Shown here piece after piece: positions 1-9,900 of a DNA stretch of 64,000 nt. Position numbers and translations under genes: made by a program. The stretch is from Xylocopa sonorina (taxonomy: Eukaryota > Arthropoda > Insecta > Hymenoptera > Apidae), in the NCBI RefSeq assembly GCF_050948175.1, contig NW_027490129.1:62001-126000 (forward strand). Reading direction: 5' to 3'. Within the stretch, counting starts at the first letter, position 1, and every line of letters begins with the position of its first letter. A model generated the notes under the pieces. The model had not been told where the DNA came from. It did no database searches and was given only the letters and a program-made list of their open reading frames with translations.

Positions 1-2857
1 CTCAAAACGCGATATCGCTACTCATTACTACGATTCATGATAATATATAATATTCATTGTGGAGTGTTAAGTGTACCTCGTATTCACTTCAAAAGAATGT
101 AAATGCGACACTTCCTTGCTAGGAAGTAGCGTTTGCAGATGTCTATGTATCGAAGCAATACAGTTCTAATGCTTCTTAAATCGTCATATCGCATCACATA
201 TCTACGTTTCATGATATGATATAATATTCATTGCGATGTGACATGTATACCTCGTATTCCTTTCAAAAGAATGTAACTGCGACACTTCCTTGCTGGGAAA
301 TGGCGCTTGCAGATGTTTACGTATCGAAGCAATAGTGTTTTAATGCTTCTTAAATCGTCATATCGCATCTCATTTCTATGTTTCATGATAAGATATAATA
401 TTACTTGCGAAGTGTCATGTATACCTCGTATTCCTTTCGAAAGAATGTAAATGCGACACTTCCTTGCTAGGATATAGCGTTTGCAGATGTCTCTGTATAG
501 AAGCAATAGAGATATAATGCTTCTCAAAACGCGATATCGCTACTCATTACCATGTTTCATGATAATATATAATATTCACTGTGGAGTGTGATGTATACCT
601 CGTATTCACTTCAAAGAAATGTGAATGCGACACTTCCTTGCTAGGAAATAGCGTTTGCAGATGTCTACGTATCGAAGCAATAGATTTCTAAAGCTTGCTA
701 ATTCGCGATATCGCATCGCATTTCTATGTTTCATGATTAGATATAATCTTCATTGTGCAGTGTTATGTATATCTCGTCTATACTTCAAATGAATGTAAAT
801 GGGACATTTCCTTGCTAGGAAATAGCGTTTGCAGATGTCTACGTATCGGAGCAATAGAGTTCTAATGCTTCTTAAATCGCCATATTGCATCTCATTCCTA
901 TGTTTCATGATAAGATATAATATTCATTGCGAAGTGTCATGTATACCTCGTATTCCTTTCAAAAGAATGTAAATGCGACACTTCAATGCTAGGAAGTAGC
1001 GTTTGCTGATTTCTACGTATCGAAGCAATAGTATTCTAATGCTTCTTAAATCGCGATATCGCACCTCATTTCTATGTTTCATGATAAGATATAATAATCA
1101 TTGTGTAGTGTTATGTTTATCTCATCTATACTTCAAATGAATGTAAATGCGACACTTCCTTGTTAGGAAATAGCGTTTGCAGATGACTGCGTATCGTGGC
1201 ATTAGAGTTCTAATGCTTCTCAAAACGCGATATCGCATCTCATTTCTATGTTTCATGATAAGATATAATATTCATTGTGCAGAGTTATGTATATCTCGTC
1301 TATACTTCAAATGGATGTAAATACGACACTTCCTTGCTAGGAAGTAGCGTTTGCAGATGTCTACGTATCGTGGCATTAGAGTTTAATGCTTCTCAAAACG
1401 CGATATCGCTACTCATTACTATGTTTCATGATAATATATAATATTCATTGTGGAGTGTTATGTATACCTCGTATTCACTTCAAAAGAATGCAAATGCGAC
1501 ACTTCCTTGCTAGGAAATAGCGTTTGCAGATGTCTACGTATCGGAGCAATGGAGTTCTAAATCTTTCTAATTCGCGATATCGCATCTCATTTCTATGTTT
1601 CATGATAAGATACAATATTCATTGTGGAGTGTTATGTATACCTCGTATTCGTTTCAAAAGAATGTAAATGCGACACTTCCTTGCTAGGAAGTTGCGTTTG
1701 CAGATGTCTACGTATCGAAGCAATAGTGTTCTAATTTTTCTTAAATCGCGGTATCGCATCCCATTTCTATGTTTCATGATAAGATATAATATTCATTGTG
1801 CAGTGCTATGTATACCTCGTATTCACTTCAAAAGTATGTAAATGCGACACTTCCTTGCTAGGAAGTTGCGCTTGCAGATGTCTACGTATCGAAGCAAGAG
1901 TGTTCTAATGCTTCTTAAATCGTCATATCGCATCTCATTCATATGTTTCATGATAATATATAATATTCATTGTGGAGTGTTATGTATACCTCGTATTCGT
2001 TTCAAAAGAATGTAAATGCGACACTTCCTTGCTAGGAAGTAGCGTTTGCAGATGTCTACGTATCGAAGCAATAGTTTTCTAATGCTTCTTAAATCGTCAT
2101 ATCGCATCTCATATCTACATTTCACGATAAGATATAGTATTTACTGCGAAGTGTCATGTATACCTCGTATTCCTTTCAAAAGAATGTAAATGCGACACTT
2201 CCTTGCTAGGATGTAGCGATTGCAGATGTATACGTATCGAAGCAATAGGGATCTAATGCTTCTTAAATCGCCATATCGCTTCTCATTTCTACGTTTCATG
2301 ATAATATATAATATTCACTGCGAAGTGTCATGTACACCTCGTACTCCTTTCAAATGAATGTACATGCGACGCTTCCTTGCTAGGAAGTAGCGTTTGCAGA
2401 TGTCTACGTATCGAAGCAATAGAGTTCTAGTGCTTCTTAAATAGCCATATCGCATCTCATTTCTATGTTTCATGATAAGATATAATATTCATTGTGCAGT
2501 GTTATGTATATTCCGTCTATACTTCAAATGGATGTAAATGCGACACTTCCTTGCTAGGAAATAGCGTTTGCAGATGTCTACGTATCGTGGCATTAGAGTT
2601 CTAATGCTTCTCAAAACGCGATATCGCTACTCATTACTTTGTTTCATGATAATATATAATATTCATTGTGGAGTGTTATGTATACCTCGTATTCGTTTCA
2701 AGAGAATGTAAATTCGACACTTCCTTGCAAGGAAATATCGTTTGCAGATGTCTACGTATCGAAGCAATAGAGTTCTAATGCTTCTTAAATCGCGATATCG
2801 CACCTCATTTCTATGTTTAACGATAAGATATAATATTCATTGTGTAGTGTTATGTTT
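1..2857. repeat. Tandem satellite array, ~174-bp monomer (segment 1)
   Basis: The landmark GACACTTCC (GACATTTCC in the last) recurs at 107, 281, 455, 629 and 803, exactly 174 bp apart. Each monomer carries a CTTCC..GGAAG dyad, the palindrome GCGATATCGC in many copies, and an AT-rich block around TTTCATGATAAGATATAA. Monomers differ by substitutions and fall into several recurring block types, for example TGTGCAGTGTTATG, TGCGAAGTGTCATG or TGTGGAGTGTTATG at the same place. No gene is seen. The block around 2075-2400 recurs nearly unchanged near 5770, 6640 and, in part, 7340. Confidence 0.97.
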
Positions 2858-2861
2858 ATCT
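2858..2861. repeat. Target-site duplication of element C (left copy, ATCT)
   Basis: ATCT directly precedes the TG of the left LTR and is repeated at 3945-3948. The uninterrupted satellite version (GTTTATCTCATCTATAC) is visible near 1120 and 4640, which confirms a 4-bp duplication. Confidence 0.9.
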
Positions 2862-3117
2862 TGAAGCGGCATGCTTCATGTAGCTATAGAATAAAGGAGG
2901 ACGAAAGAAAGGAAGGAAAAGAGAGGGGAAGAACGTTTCGTCCTGGGCCTGCTAGTGGACTCATCAGTAAGGCTTTCTAGCAGACCCTGCCTTAGACGCT
3001 GGGATATTAGGGACAGTTAGGAACTTCTATATATTGGAAAGTAGAGGCTAGCGAGTACTTTCAGGAAATTGTAGGCTGTGCTGTCCCTCTAGTGGCGATA
3101 GTCGAAAGGCCGCCACA
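2862..3117 (-). repeat. Element C, 3' LTR (256 bp)
   Basis: In element sense it starts TGTGGCGG and ends GCTTCA. The first 26 nt can fold through GTGGCG/CGCCAC (plus positions 3092-3097 and 3111-3116). The other end is an imperfect palindrome, TGAAGC..GCTTCA (2862-2878). A TATATATT run at 3028-3035 lies about 30 nt upstream of the hammerhead in the sense direction. The six differences from the other LTR include one in hammerhead loop I and none in its core or stems. Confidence 0.93.
2932..3000 (-). ncRNA. Type III hammerhead ribozyme, left LTR
   Basis: Read on the minus strand from 3000 to 2932. Stem III 5' side AGCGU is followed by C17 of the GUC cleavage triplet; cleavage falls between 2995 and 2994. 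Stem I is UAAGGC/GCCUUA (2989-2994 with 2968-2973) closed by a 15-nt loop. The core CUGAUGA is at 2967-2961. Stem II is GUCC/GGAC (2957-2960 with 2940-2943) with a 13-nt loop, then GAAA (2939-2936) and the stem III 3' side ACGUU, giving five pairs with one G-U. Loop I holds CUGCUAG and loop II holds CUAGCAG, perfect complements that could form the loop-loop contact typical of fast natural hammerheads. All invariant core bases are present. Activity is inferred, not shown. Confidence 0.93.
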
Positions 3118-3127
3118 TCACTCCCTT
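3118..3127 (-). other. Candidate polypurine tract of element C
   Basis: Directly upstream of the 3' LTR in element sense the sequence reads AAGGGAGTGA, a mostly purine run in the right place to prime plus-strand DNA. It is short and interrupted by a T, so the call rests mainly on position. Confidence 0.5.
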
Positions 3128-3654
3128 GCCAGTGATAAACGATACTTGGCCCGTGCGTCTTTCGTAGTTCTTCGTGATGTTCCTCCGGTGCGACGACTTG
3201 TGTAGAGCCTCGGATAATGTTTTAGTTACTGGGTCGTGTAATAGCCGCTGTGCCATATGCTGCTCTTTCGAACGCGGCAGGGCGCAGTGCTCAAGCCATG
3301 GCGAAGTAAGTCTCGAGCCTAAGGGCGAGCGCGCTTTTAAGAAACCTGCACTGAGCAGTCGTATACTCTGCTGTCCTAGGATGGTCCGTAAGTAACCGAC
3401 GAAGTGCGTCGTAATGATGCCGTAGGGTCCCAATGATCATCGAATGCGGCCGAACTTTAGCGAGATCGTCGTGGGCGCGGCGTTAAAGCGTCGTGGCCAC
3501 CCTAGGAGAGGGGTTACGATTTCGGCGTGCTGCGGAAGAACCCAAAGTCTATTGATGAATGTACATCCTTCCAGATATCCTGGGGCGAGGCTTGTCGTCG
3601 AAGGTCGAAATATGTTCGAGTAGCTGCTTCCGTTGTCCTCCTGTGTTGTAAGTA

Positions 3655-3686
3655 GGTTGCGTGTTCACATCACGTCGGGGTCACCA
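3655..3686 (-). other. Primer-binding site of element C, complementary to tRNA-Trp (extended)
   Basis: The plus strand here reads like the 3' part of a eukaryotic tRNA-Trp (T arm plus acceptor strand), ending GTCGGGGTCACCA, 2 nt from the right LTR. On the minus (sense) strand this gives TGGTGACCCCGACGTGAT next to the 5' LTR, the proper place for a primer-binding site. The tRNA-Trp sequence is recalled, not looked up. The match runs about 32 nt instead of the usual 18. Its sole mismatch, C at 3668 where the tRNA has A, corresponds to tRNA position 58, normally 1-methyladenosine. Confidence 0.87.
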
Positions 3687-3688
3687 GT

Positions 3689-3944
3689 TGAAGCGGCATG
3701 CTTCAGGTAGCTATAGAATAAAGGAGGAGGAAAGAAAGGAAGGAAAAGAGAGGGGAAGAACGTTTCGTCCTGGGCCTGCTAGTGGACTCATCAGTAAGGC
3801 TTCCTAGCAGACCCTGCCTTAGACGCTGGGATATTAGGGACAGTTAAGAACTTCTACATATTGGAAAGGAGAGGCTAGCGAGTACTTTCAGGAAATTGTA
3901 GGCTGTGCTGTCCCTCTAGTGGCGATAGTCGAAAGGCCGCCACA
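3689..3944 (-). repeat. Element C, 5' LTR (256 bp)
   Basis: Same length and termini as the 3' LTR. In the sense direction this LTR would carry the promoter, although its TATA-like block reads AATATGTAG instead of AATATATAG. It is followed (leftward) by 2 nt and the tRNA-Trp primer-binding site. Confidence 0.93.
3759..3827 (-). ncRNA. Type III hammerhead ribozyme, right LTR
   Basis: This is the second copy of the ribozyme, 827 bp from the first. Core (CUGAUGA, GAAA), GUC triplet and all three stems are identical to the left copy. The only difference is at 3803 (C, versus T at 2976) in loop I beside the complementary heptamer. Cleavage falls between 3822 and 3821. Two cleavages in one transcript would release a unit-length RNA of 827 nt with 5'-hydroxyl and 2',3'-cyclic phosphate ends. 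Confidence 0.93.
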
Positions 3945-3948
3945 ATCT
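3945..3948. repeat. Target-site duplication of element C (right copy, ATCT)
   Basis: ATCT directly follows the CA end of the right LTR and continues into ordinary satellite. Confidence 0.9.
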
Positions 3949-6900
3949 CATCTATACTTCAAATGAATGTAAATGCGACACTTCCTTGCTAGGAAGTAGC
4001 GTTTGCAGATGTCTACGTATCGTGGCATTAGTGCTCTAATGTTTCTCAAAACGCGATATCGCATCTCATTTCTATGTTTCATGATAATATATAATATTCA
4101 TTGTGGAGTCTTATGTATACCTCGTATTCATTTCAATAGAATGTAAATGCGACACTTCCTTGCTAGGAAATAGCGTTTGCAGTTGTGTACGTATCGAAGC
4201 AATAGATTTCTAAAGCTTGCTAATTCGCGATATCGAATCTCATATCTGCGTTTTATGATAATATATAATATTCATTGCGAAGTTTCATGTGTACCTCGCA
4301 TACAAATCAAACGAATGTGAAAGCGACAGTTCCTTGCTAGGAAGTAGCCTTTGCAGATGTCTACGTATCGAAGCAATAGACATCTAATGCTTCATAAATC
4401 GCGATATCGCATCTCATTTCTATGTTTCATGATAAGATATAATATTCATTGCGAAGTGTCACGTATACCTCGCATTCCTTTCAAAAGAATGTAAATGCGA
4501 CACTTCCTTGCTAGGAAGTAGCGTTTGTAGATGTCTACGTATCGAAGCAATAGTGTTCTAATGCTTCTTAAATCGCGATATCGCACCTCATTTCTATGTT
4601 TCATGATAAGATATAATAATCATTGTGTAGTGTTATGTTTATCTCATCTATACTTCAAATGAATGTAAATGCAACACTTCCTTGCTAGGAAATAGCGTTT
4701 GCAGATGTCTGCGTATCGTGGCATTAGAGTTCTAATGCTTCTCAAAACGCGATATCGCATCTCATTTCTATGTTTCATGATAAGATATAATATTCATTGT
4801 GCAGTGTCATGTATACCTCGTATTCATTTCCATAGAATGTAAATGCGACACGTCCTTGCTAGGAAGTAGCCTTTGCAGATGTCTACGTATCGAAGCAATA
4901 GACATCTAATGCTTCATAAATCGCGATATCGCATCTCATTTCTATGTTCCATGATAAGATATAATATTCATTGCGAAGTGTCACGTATACCTCGCATTCC
5001 TTTCAAAAGAATGTAAATGCGACACTTCCTTGCTAGGAAGTAGCGTTTGCAGATGTCTACGTATCGAAGCAATAGTGTTCTAATTTTTCTTAAATCGCGG
5101 TATAGCATCCCATTTCTATGTTTCATGATAAGATATAATATTCATTGTGCAGTGCTATGTATACCTCGTATTCACTTCAAAAGTATGTAAATGCGACACT
5201 TCCTTGCTAGGAAGTTGCGCTTGCAGATGTCTACGTATCGAAGCAAGAGTGTTCTAATGCTTCTTAAATCGTCATATCGCATCTCATTCATATGTTTCAT
5301 GATAATATATAATATTCATTGTGGAGTGTTATGTATACCTCGTATTCGTTTCAAAAGAATGCAAATGCGACACTTCCTTGCTAGGAAGTAGCGTTTGCAG
5401 ATGTCTACGTATCGAAGCACTAGTGTTCTAATGCTTCTTAAATCGCGATATCGCATCTCATTTCTATGTTTCATGACAATATATAATATTCATTGCGAAG
5501 TGTCATGTATGCCTCGTATTCACTTCAAAAGAATGTAAACGCGACACTTCCTTGCTAGGAAATAGCGTTTGCAGATGTCTACGTATAGTGGCATTAGTGT
5601 TTAATGCTTCTCAAAACGCGATATCACTTCTCATTACTATGTTTCGTGATAATATATAATATTCATTGTGGAGTGTTATGTATACCTCGTATTCACTTCA
5701 AAAGAATATAAATGCCACACTTCCTTGCTAGGAAATAGCGTTTGCAGATGTCTACGTATCGAAGCAATAGTTTTCTAATGCTTCTTAAATCGTCATATCG
5801 CATCTCATATCTACATTTCACGATAAGATATAGTATTTACTGCGAAGTGTCATGTATACCACGTATTCCTTTCAAAAGAATGTAAATGCGACACTTCCTT
5901 GCTAGGATGTAGCGATTGCAGATGTATACGTATCGAAGCAATAGGGATCTAATGCTTCTTAAATCGCCATATCGCTTCTCATTTCTACGTTTCATGATAA
6001 TATATAATATTCACTGCGAAGTGTCATGTACACCTCGTACTCCTTTCAAATGAATGTACATGCGACGCTTCCTTGCTAGGAAGTAGCGTTTGCAGATGTC
6101 TACGTATCGAAGCAATAGAGTTCTAATGCTTCTTAAATAGCCATATCGCATCTCATTTCTATGTTTCATGATAAGATATAATATTCATTGTGCAGTGTTA
6201 TGTATATTCCGTCTATACTTCAAATGGATGTAAATGCGACACTTCCTTGCTAGGAAATAGCGTTTGCAGATGTCTACGTATCGTGGCATTAGAGTTCTAA
6301 TGCTTCTCAAAACGCGATATCGCTACTCATTACTTTGTTTCATGATAATATATAATATTCATTGTGGAGTGTTATGTATACCTCGTATTCGTTTCAAGAG
6401 AATGTAAATTCGTCACTTCCTTGCTAGGAAGTAGCGTTTGCAGATGTCTACGTATCGTGGCATTAGAGTTTAATGCTTCTCAAAACGCGATATCACTTCT
6501 CATTACTATGTTTCGTGATAATATATAATATTCATTGTGGAGTGTTATGTATACCTCGTATTCACTTCAAAAGAATATAAATGCCACACTTCCTTGCTAG
6601 GAAATAGCGTTTGCAGATGTCTACGTATCGAAGCAATAGTTTTCTAATGCTTCTTAAATCGTCATATCGCATCTCATATCTACATTTCACGATAAGATAT
6701 AGTATTTACTGCGAAGTGTCATGTATACCTCGTATTCCTTTCAAAAGAATGTAAATGCGACACTTCCTTGCTAGGATGTAGCGATTGCAGATGTATACGT
6801 ATCGAAGCAATAGGGATCTAATGCTTCTTAAATCGCCATATCGCTTCTCATTTCTACGTTTCATGATAATATATAATATTCACTGCGAAGTGTCATGTAC

Positions 6901-9900
6901 ACCTCGTACTCCTTTCAAATGAATGTACATGCGACGCTTCCTTGCTAGGAAGTAGCGTTTGCAGATGTCTACGTATCGAAGCAATAGAGTTCTAGTGCTT
7001 CTTAAATAGCCATATCGCATCTCATTTCTATGTTTCATGATAAGATATAATATTCATTGTGCAGTGTTATGTATACCTCGTATTCGTTTCAAAAGAATGT
7101 AAATGCGACACTTCCTTGCTAGGAAGTAGCGTTTGCAGATGTCTACGTATCGTGGCATTAGAGTTTAATGCTTCTCAAAACGCGATATCACTTCTCATTA
7201 CTATGTTTCGCGATAATATATAATATTCATTGTGGAGTGTTATGTATACCTCGTATTCACTTCAAAAGAATATAAATGCCACACTTCCTTGCTAGGAAAT
7301 AGCGTTTGCAGATGTCTTCGTATCGAAGCAATAGTTTTCTAATGCTTTTTAAATCGTCATATCGCATCTCATATCTACGTTTCACGATAAGATATAGTAT
7401 TCACTGCGAAGTGTCATGTATACCTCGTATTCCTTTCAAAAGAATGTAAATGCGACACTTAATTGCTAGGATGTAGCGATTGCTGATGTATACGTATCGA
7501 AGCAATAGGAATCCAATGCTTCTTAAATCGCCATATCGCTTCTCATTTCTACGTATCATGATAATATATAATATTCATTGCGAAGTGTAATGTACACCTC
7601 GTACTCCTTTCAAAAGAATGTACATGCGACGCTTCCTTGCTAGGAAGTAGCGTTTGCAGATGTCTACGTATCGAAGCAATAGAGTTCTAATGCTTCATAA
7701 ATAGCCATATCGCATCTCCTTTCTATGTTTCATGATAAGATATAATATTCATTGTGCAGTGTTATGTATATTCCGTCTATACTTCAAATGGATGTAAATG
7801 CGACACTTCCTTGCTAGGAAGTAGCGTTTGCAGATGTCTACGTATCGAAGCAATAGGGATCTAATGCTTCTTAAATCGACATATTACATCACATTTCTAT
7901 GTTTCATGATAAGATATAATATTCATTGTGCAGTGTTATGTATATGCCGTCTATACTTCAAATGGATGTAAATACGACACTTCCTTACTTGGAAATAGCG
8001 TTTGCAGATGTCTACGTCTCGTGGCATTAGAGTTCTAATGCTTCTCAAAACGCGATATCGCTACTCATTACTATGTTTCATGATAATATATAATATTCAT
8101 TGTGGAGTGTTATGTATACCTCGTATTCACTTCAAAAGAATGCAAATGCGACACATCCTTGCTAGGATATAGCGTTTGCAGATGTCTACGTATCGAAGCA
8201 ATAGAGTTCTAAATCTATCTAATTCGCGATATCGCATCTCATTTCTATGTTTCATGATAAGATATAATATTCATTGTGGAGTGTTATGTATACCTCTAAT
8301 TCGTTTCAAAAGAATGTAAATGCGACACTTCCTTGCTAGGAAGTAGCGTTTGCAGATGTCTACGTATCGAAGCAATAGTGTTCTAAAGCTTCTTAAATCG
8401 CGATATCGCATCTCATTTCTATGTTTCATGACAATATATAATTTTCATTGCGAAATGTCATGTATACCTCGCATACACTTAAAATGAATGTAAATGCGAC
8501 ACTTCCTTGCTAGGAAATAGCGTTTGCAGATTTCTACGTACCGAAGCACTAGATTTCTAAAGCTTGCTAATTCGCGATATCGCATCTCATATCTATGTTT
8601 CATGATAATATATAATATTCATTGCGAAGTTTCATGTATACCTCGCATGCTATTCAAACGAATGTGAATGCGACAGTTCCTTGCAGGGAAATAGTGTTTA
8701 TAGATGTCTACGTATCGAAGCAACAGGGTTCTAATGCTTCTTAAATCGTCATATCGCATCTCATTTGTATGTTTCATGATAAGATATAATATTCATTGTG
8801 GAGTGTTATGTATACCTCGTATTCACTTCAAAAGAATGTGTATGCGACACTTCCTTGCTAGGAAATAGCGTTTGCAGATGTCTACGTATCGAAGCAATAG
8901 ACATCTAATGCTTCATAAATCGCGATATCGCATCTCATTTCTATGTTTCATGATAAGATATAATATTCACAGTGCAGTGTTATGTATACCTCGTATTCAC
9001 TTCAAAAGAATGTAAACGCGACACTTCCTTGCTAGGAAGTAGCGTTTGCAGATGTCTACGTATCGAAGCAATAGAGTTCTAATGCTTCTTAAATCGCCAT
9101 ATTGCATCTCATTTCTATGTTTCATGATAGGATATAATATTCATTGTGCAGTGTTATGTATATCTCGTCTATGCTTCAAATGGACGTAAATGCGACACTT
9201 CCTTGCTAGGAAATAGCGTTTGCAGATGTCTACGTATCGAAGCAGTAGTGTTCTAATGATTCTTAAATCGCGATATCGCATCACATTTCTATGTTTCATG
9301 ACAACATATAATATTCATTGCGAAGGGTCATGTATACCTCGCATACACTTAAAATGAATATAAATGCGACACTTCCTTGCTAGGAAATAGCGTTTGCAGA
9401 TGTCTACGTATCGAAGAAATAGTGTTCTAATGCTTCTTAAATCGCGATGTCGCATCTCATGTCTACGTTTCATGATAAGATATAATATTCATTGCGAAGT
9501 GACATGTATACATTGTATTCCTTACAAAAGAATGTAAATGCGACACTTCCTTGCTAGGAAGTAGCGTTTGAAGATGTCTACGTATCGAAGCAATAGGGAT
9601 CTATTGCTTCTTAAACCGCCATATCGCTTCCCATTTCTATGTTTCATGATAATATATAATATTCACTGCGAAGTGTCATGTATACCTCGCATACACTTCA
9701 AATGAATGTAAAAGCGACACTTCCTTCCTAGGAAATAGCGTTTGCAGATGTCTACGTATCGAACCAATAGTGTTCTAATGCTTCTTAAATCGCGATATCG
9801 CATCTCATTTCTATGTTTCATGATAAAATATAATATTCATTGTGCAGTGTTACGTATACCTCGTATTCATTTGAAAGGAATGTAAATGCGACACTTCCTT

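Larger units (their letters stand above)
3118..3688 (-). other. Internal region of element C, non-coding
   Basis: This 571-bp stretch between the LTRs has no ATG-initiated ORF of convincing length and no recognisable gag, protease or polymerase motif. Apart from the primer-binding site at one end and a weak purine tract at the other I see nothing assignable. This fits a non-autonomous element whose internal part serves packaging or replication in trans. Confidence 0.7.
2862..3944 (-). mobile_element. Non-autonomous LTR retrotransposon with hammerhead ribozymes in both LTRs (retrozyme-like), element C
   Basis: The element is 1083 bp: two 256-bp direct repeats (2862-3117 and 3689-3944) with TG...CA ends flank 571 bp of internal sequence, and ATCT is duplicated outside. 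The primer-binding site lies beside the right LTR on the minus strand, so the element reads leftward and the right LTR is its 5' LTR. Each LTR contains a full type III hammerhead on the sense strand. Small size, terminal repeats, a primer-binding site, no protein and one hammerhead per LTR are the defining features of plant retrozymes; placing this element in that class is inference. Cleavage in both LTRs would release 827 nt. The LTRs differ at 6 of 256 positions by eye, so the insertion is older than A and B. Mobility would need proteins from another element. Confidence 0.88.

Noticed and set aside
3089..3433. Minus-strand 114-codon ORF in element C
   Set aside because: It has no ATG at its start, crosses from the internal part into the LTR, and shows no gag or pol motif.
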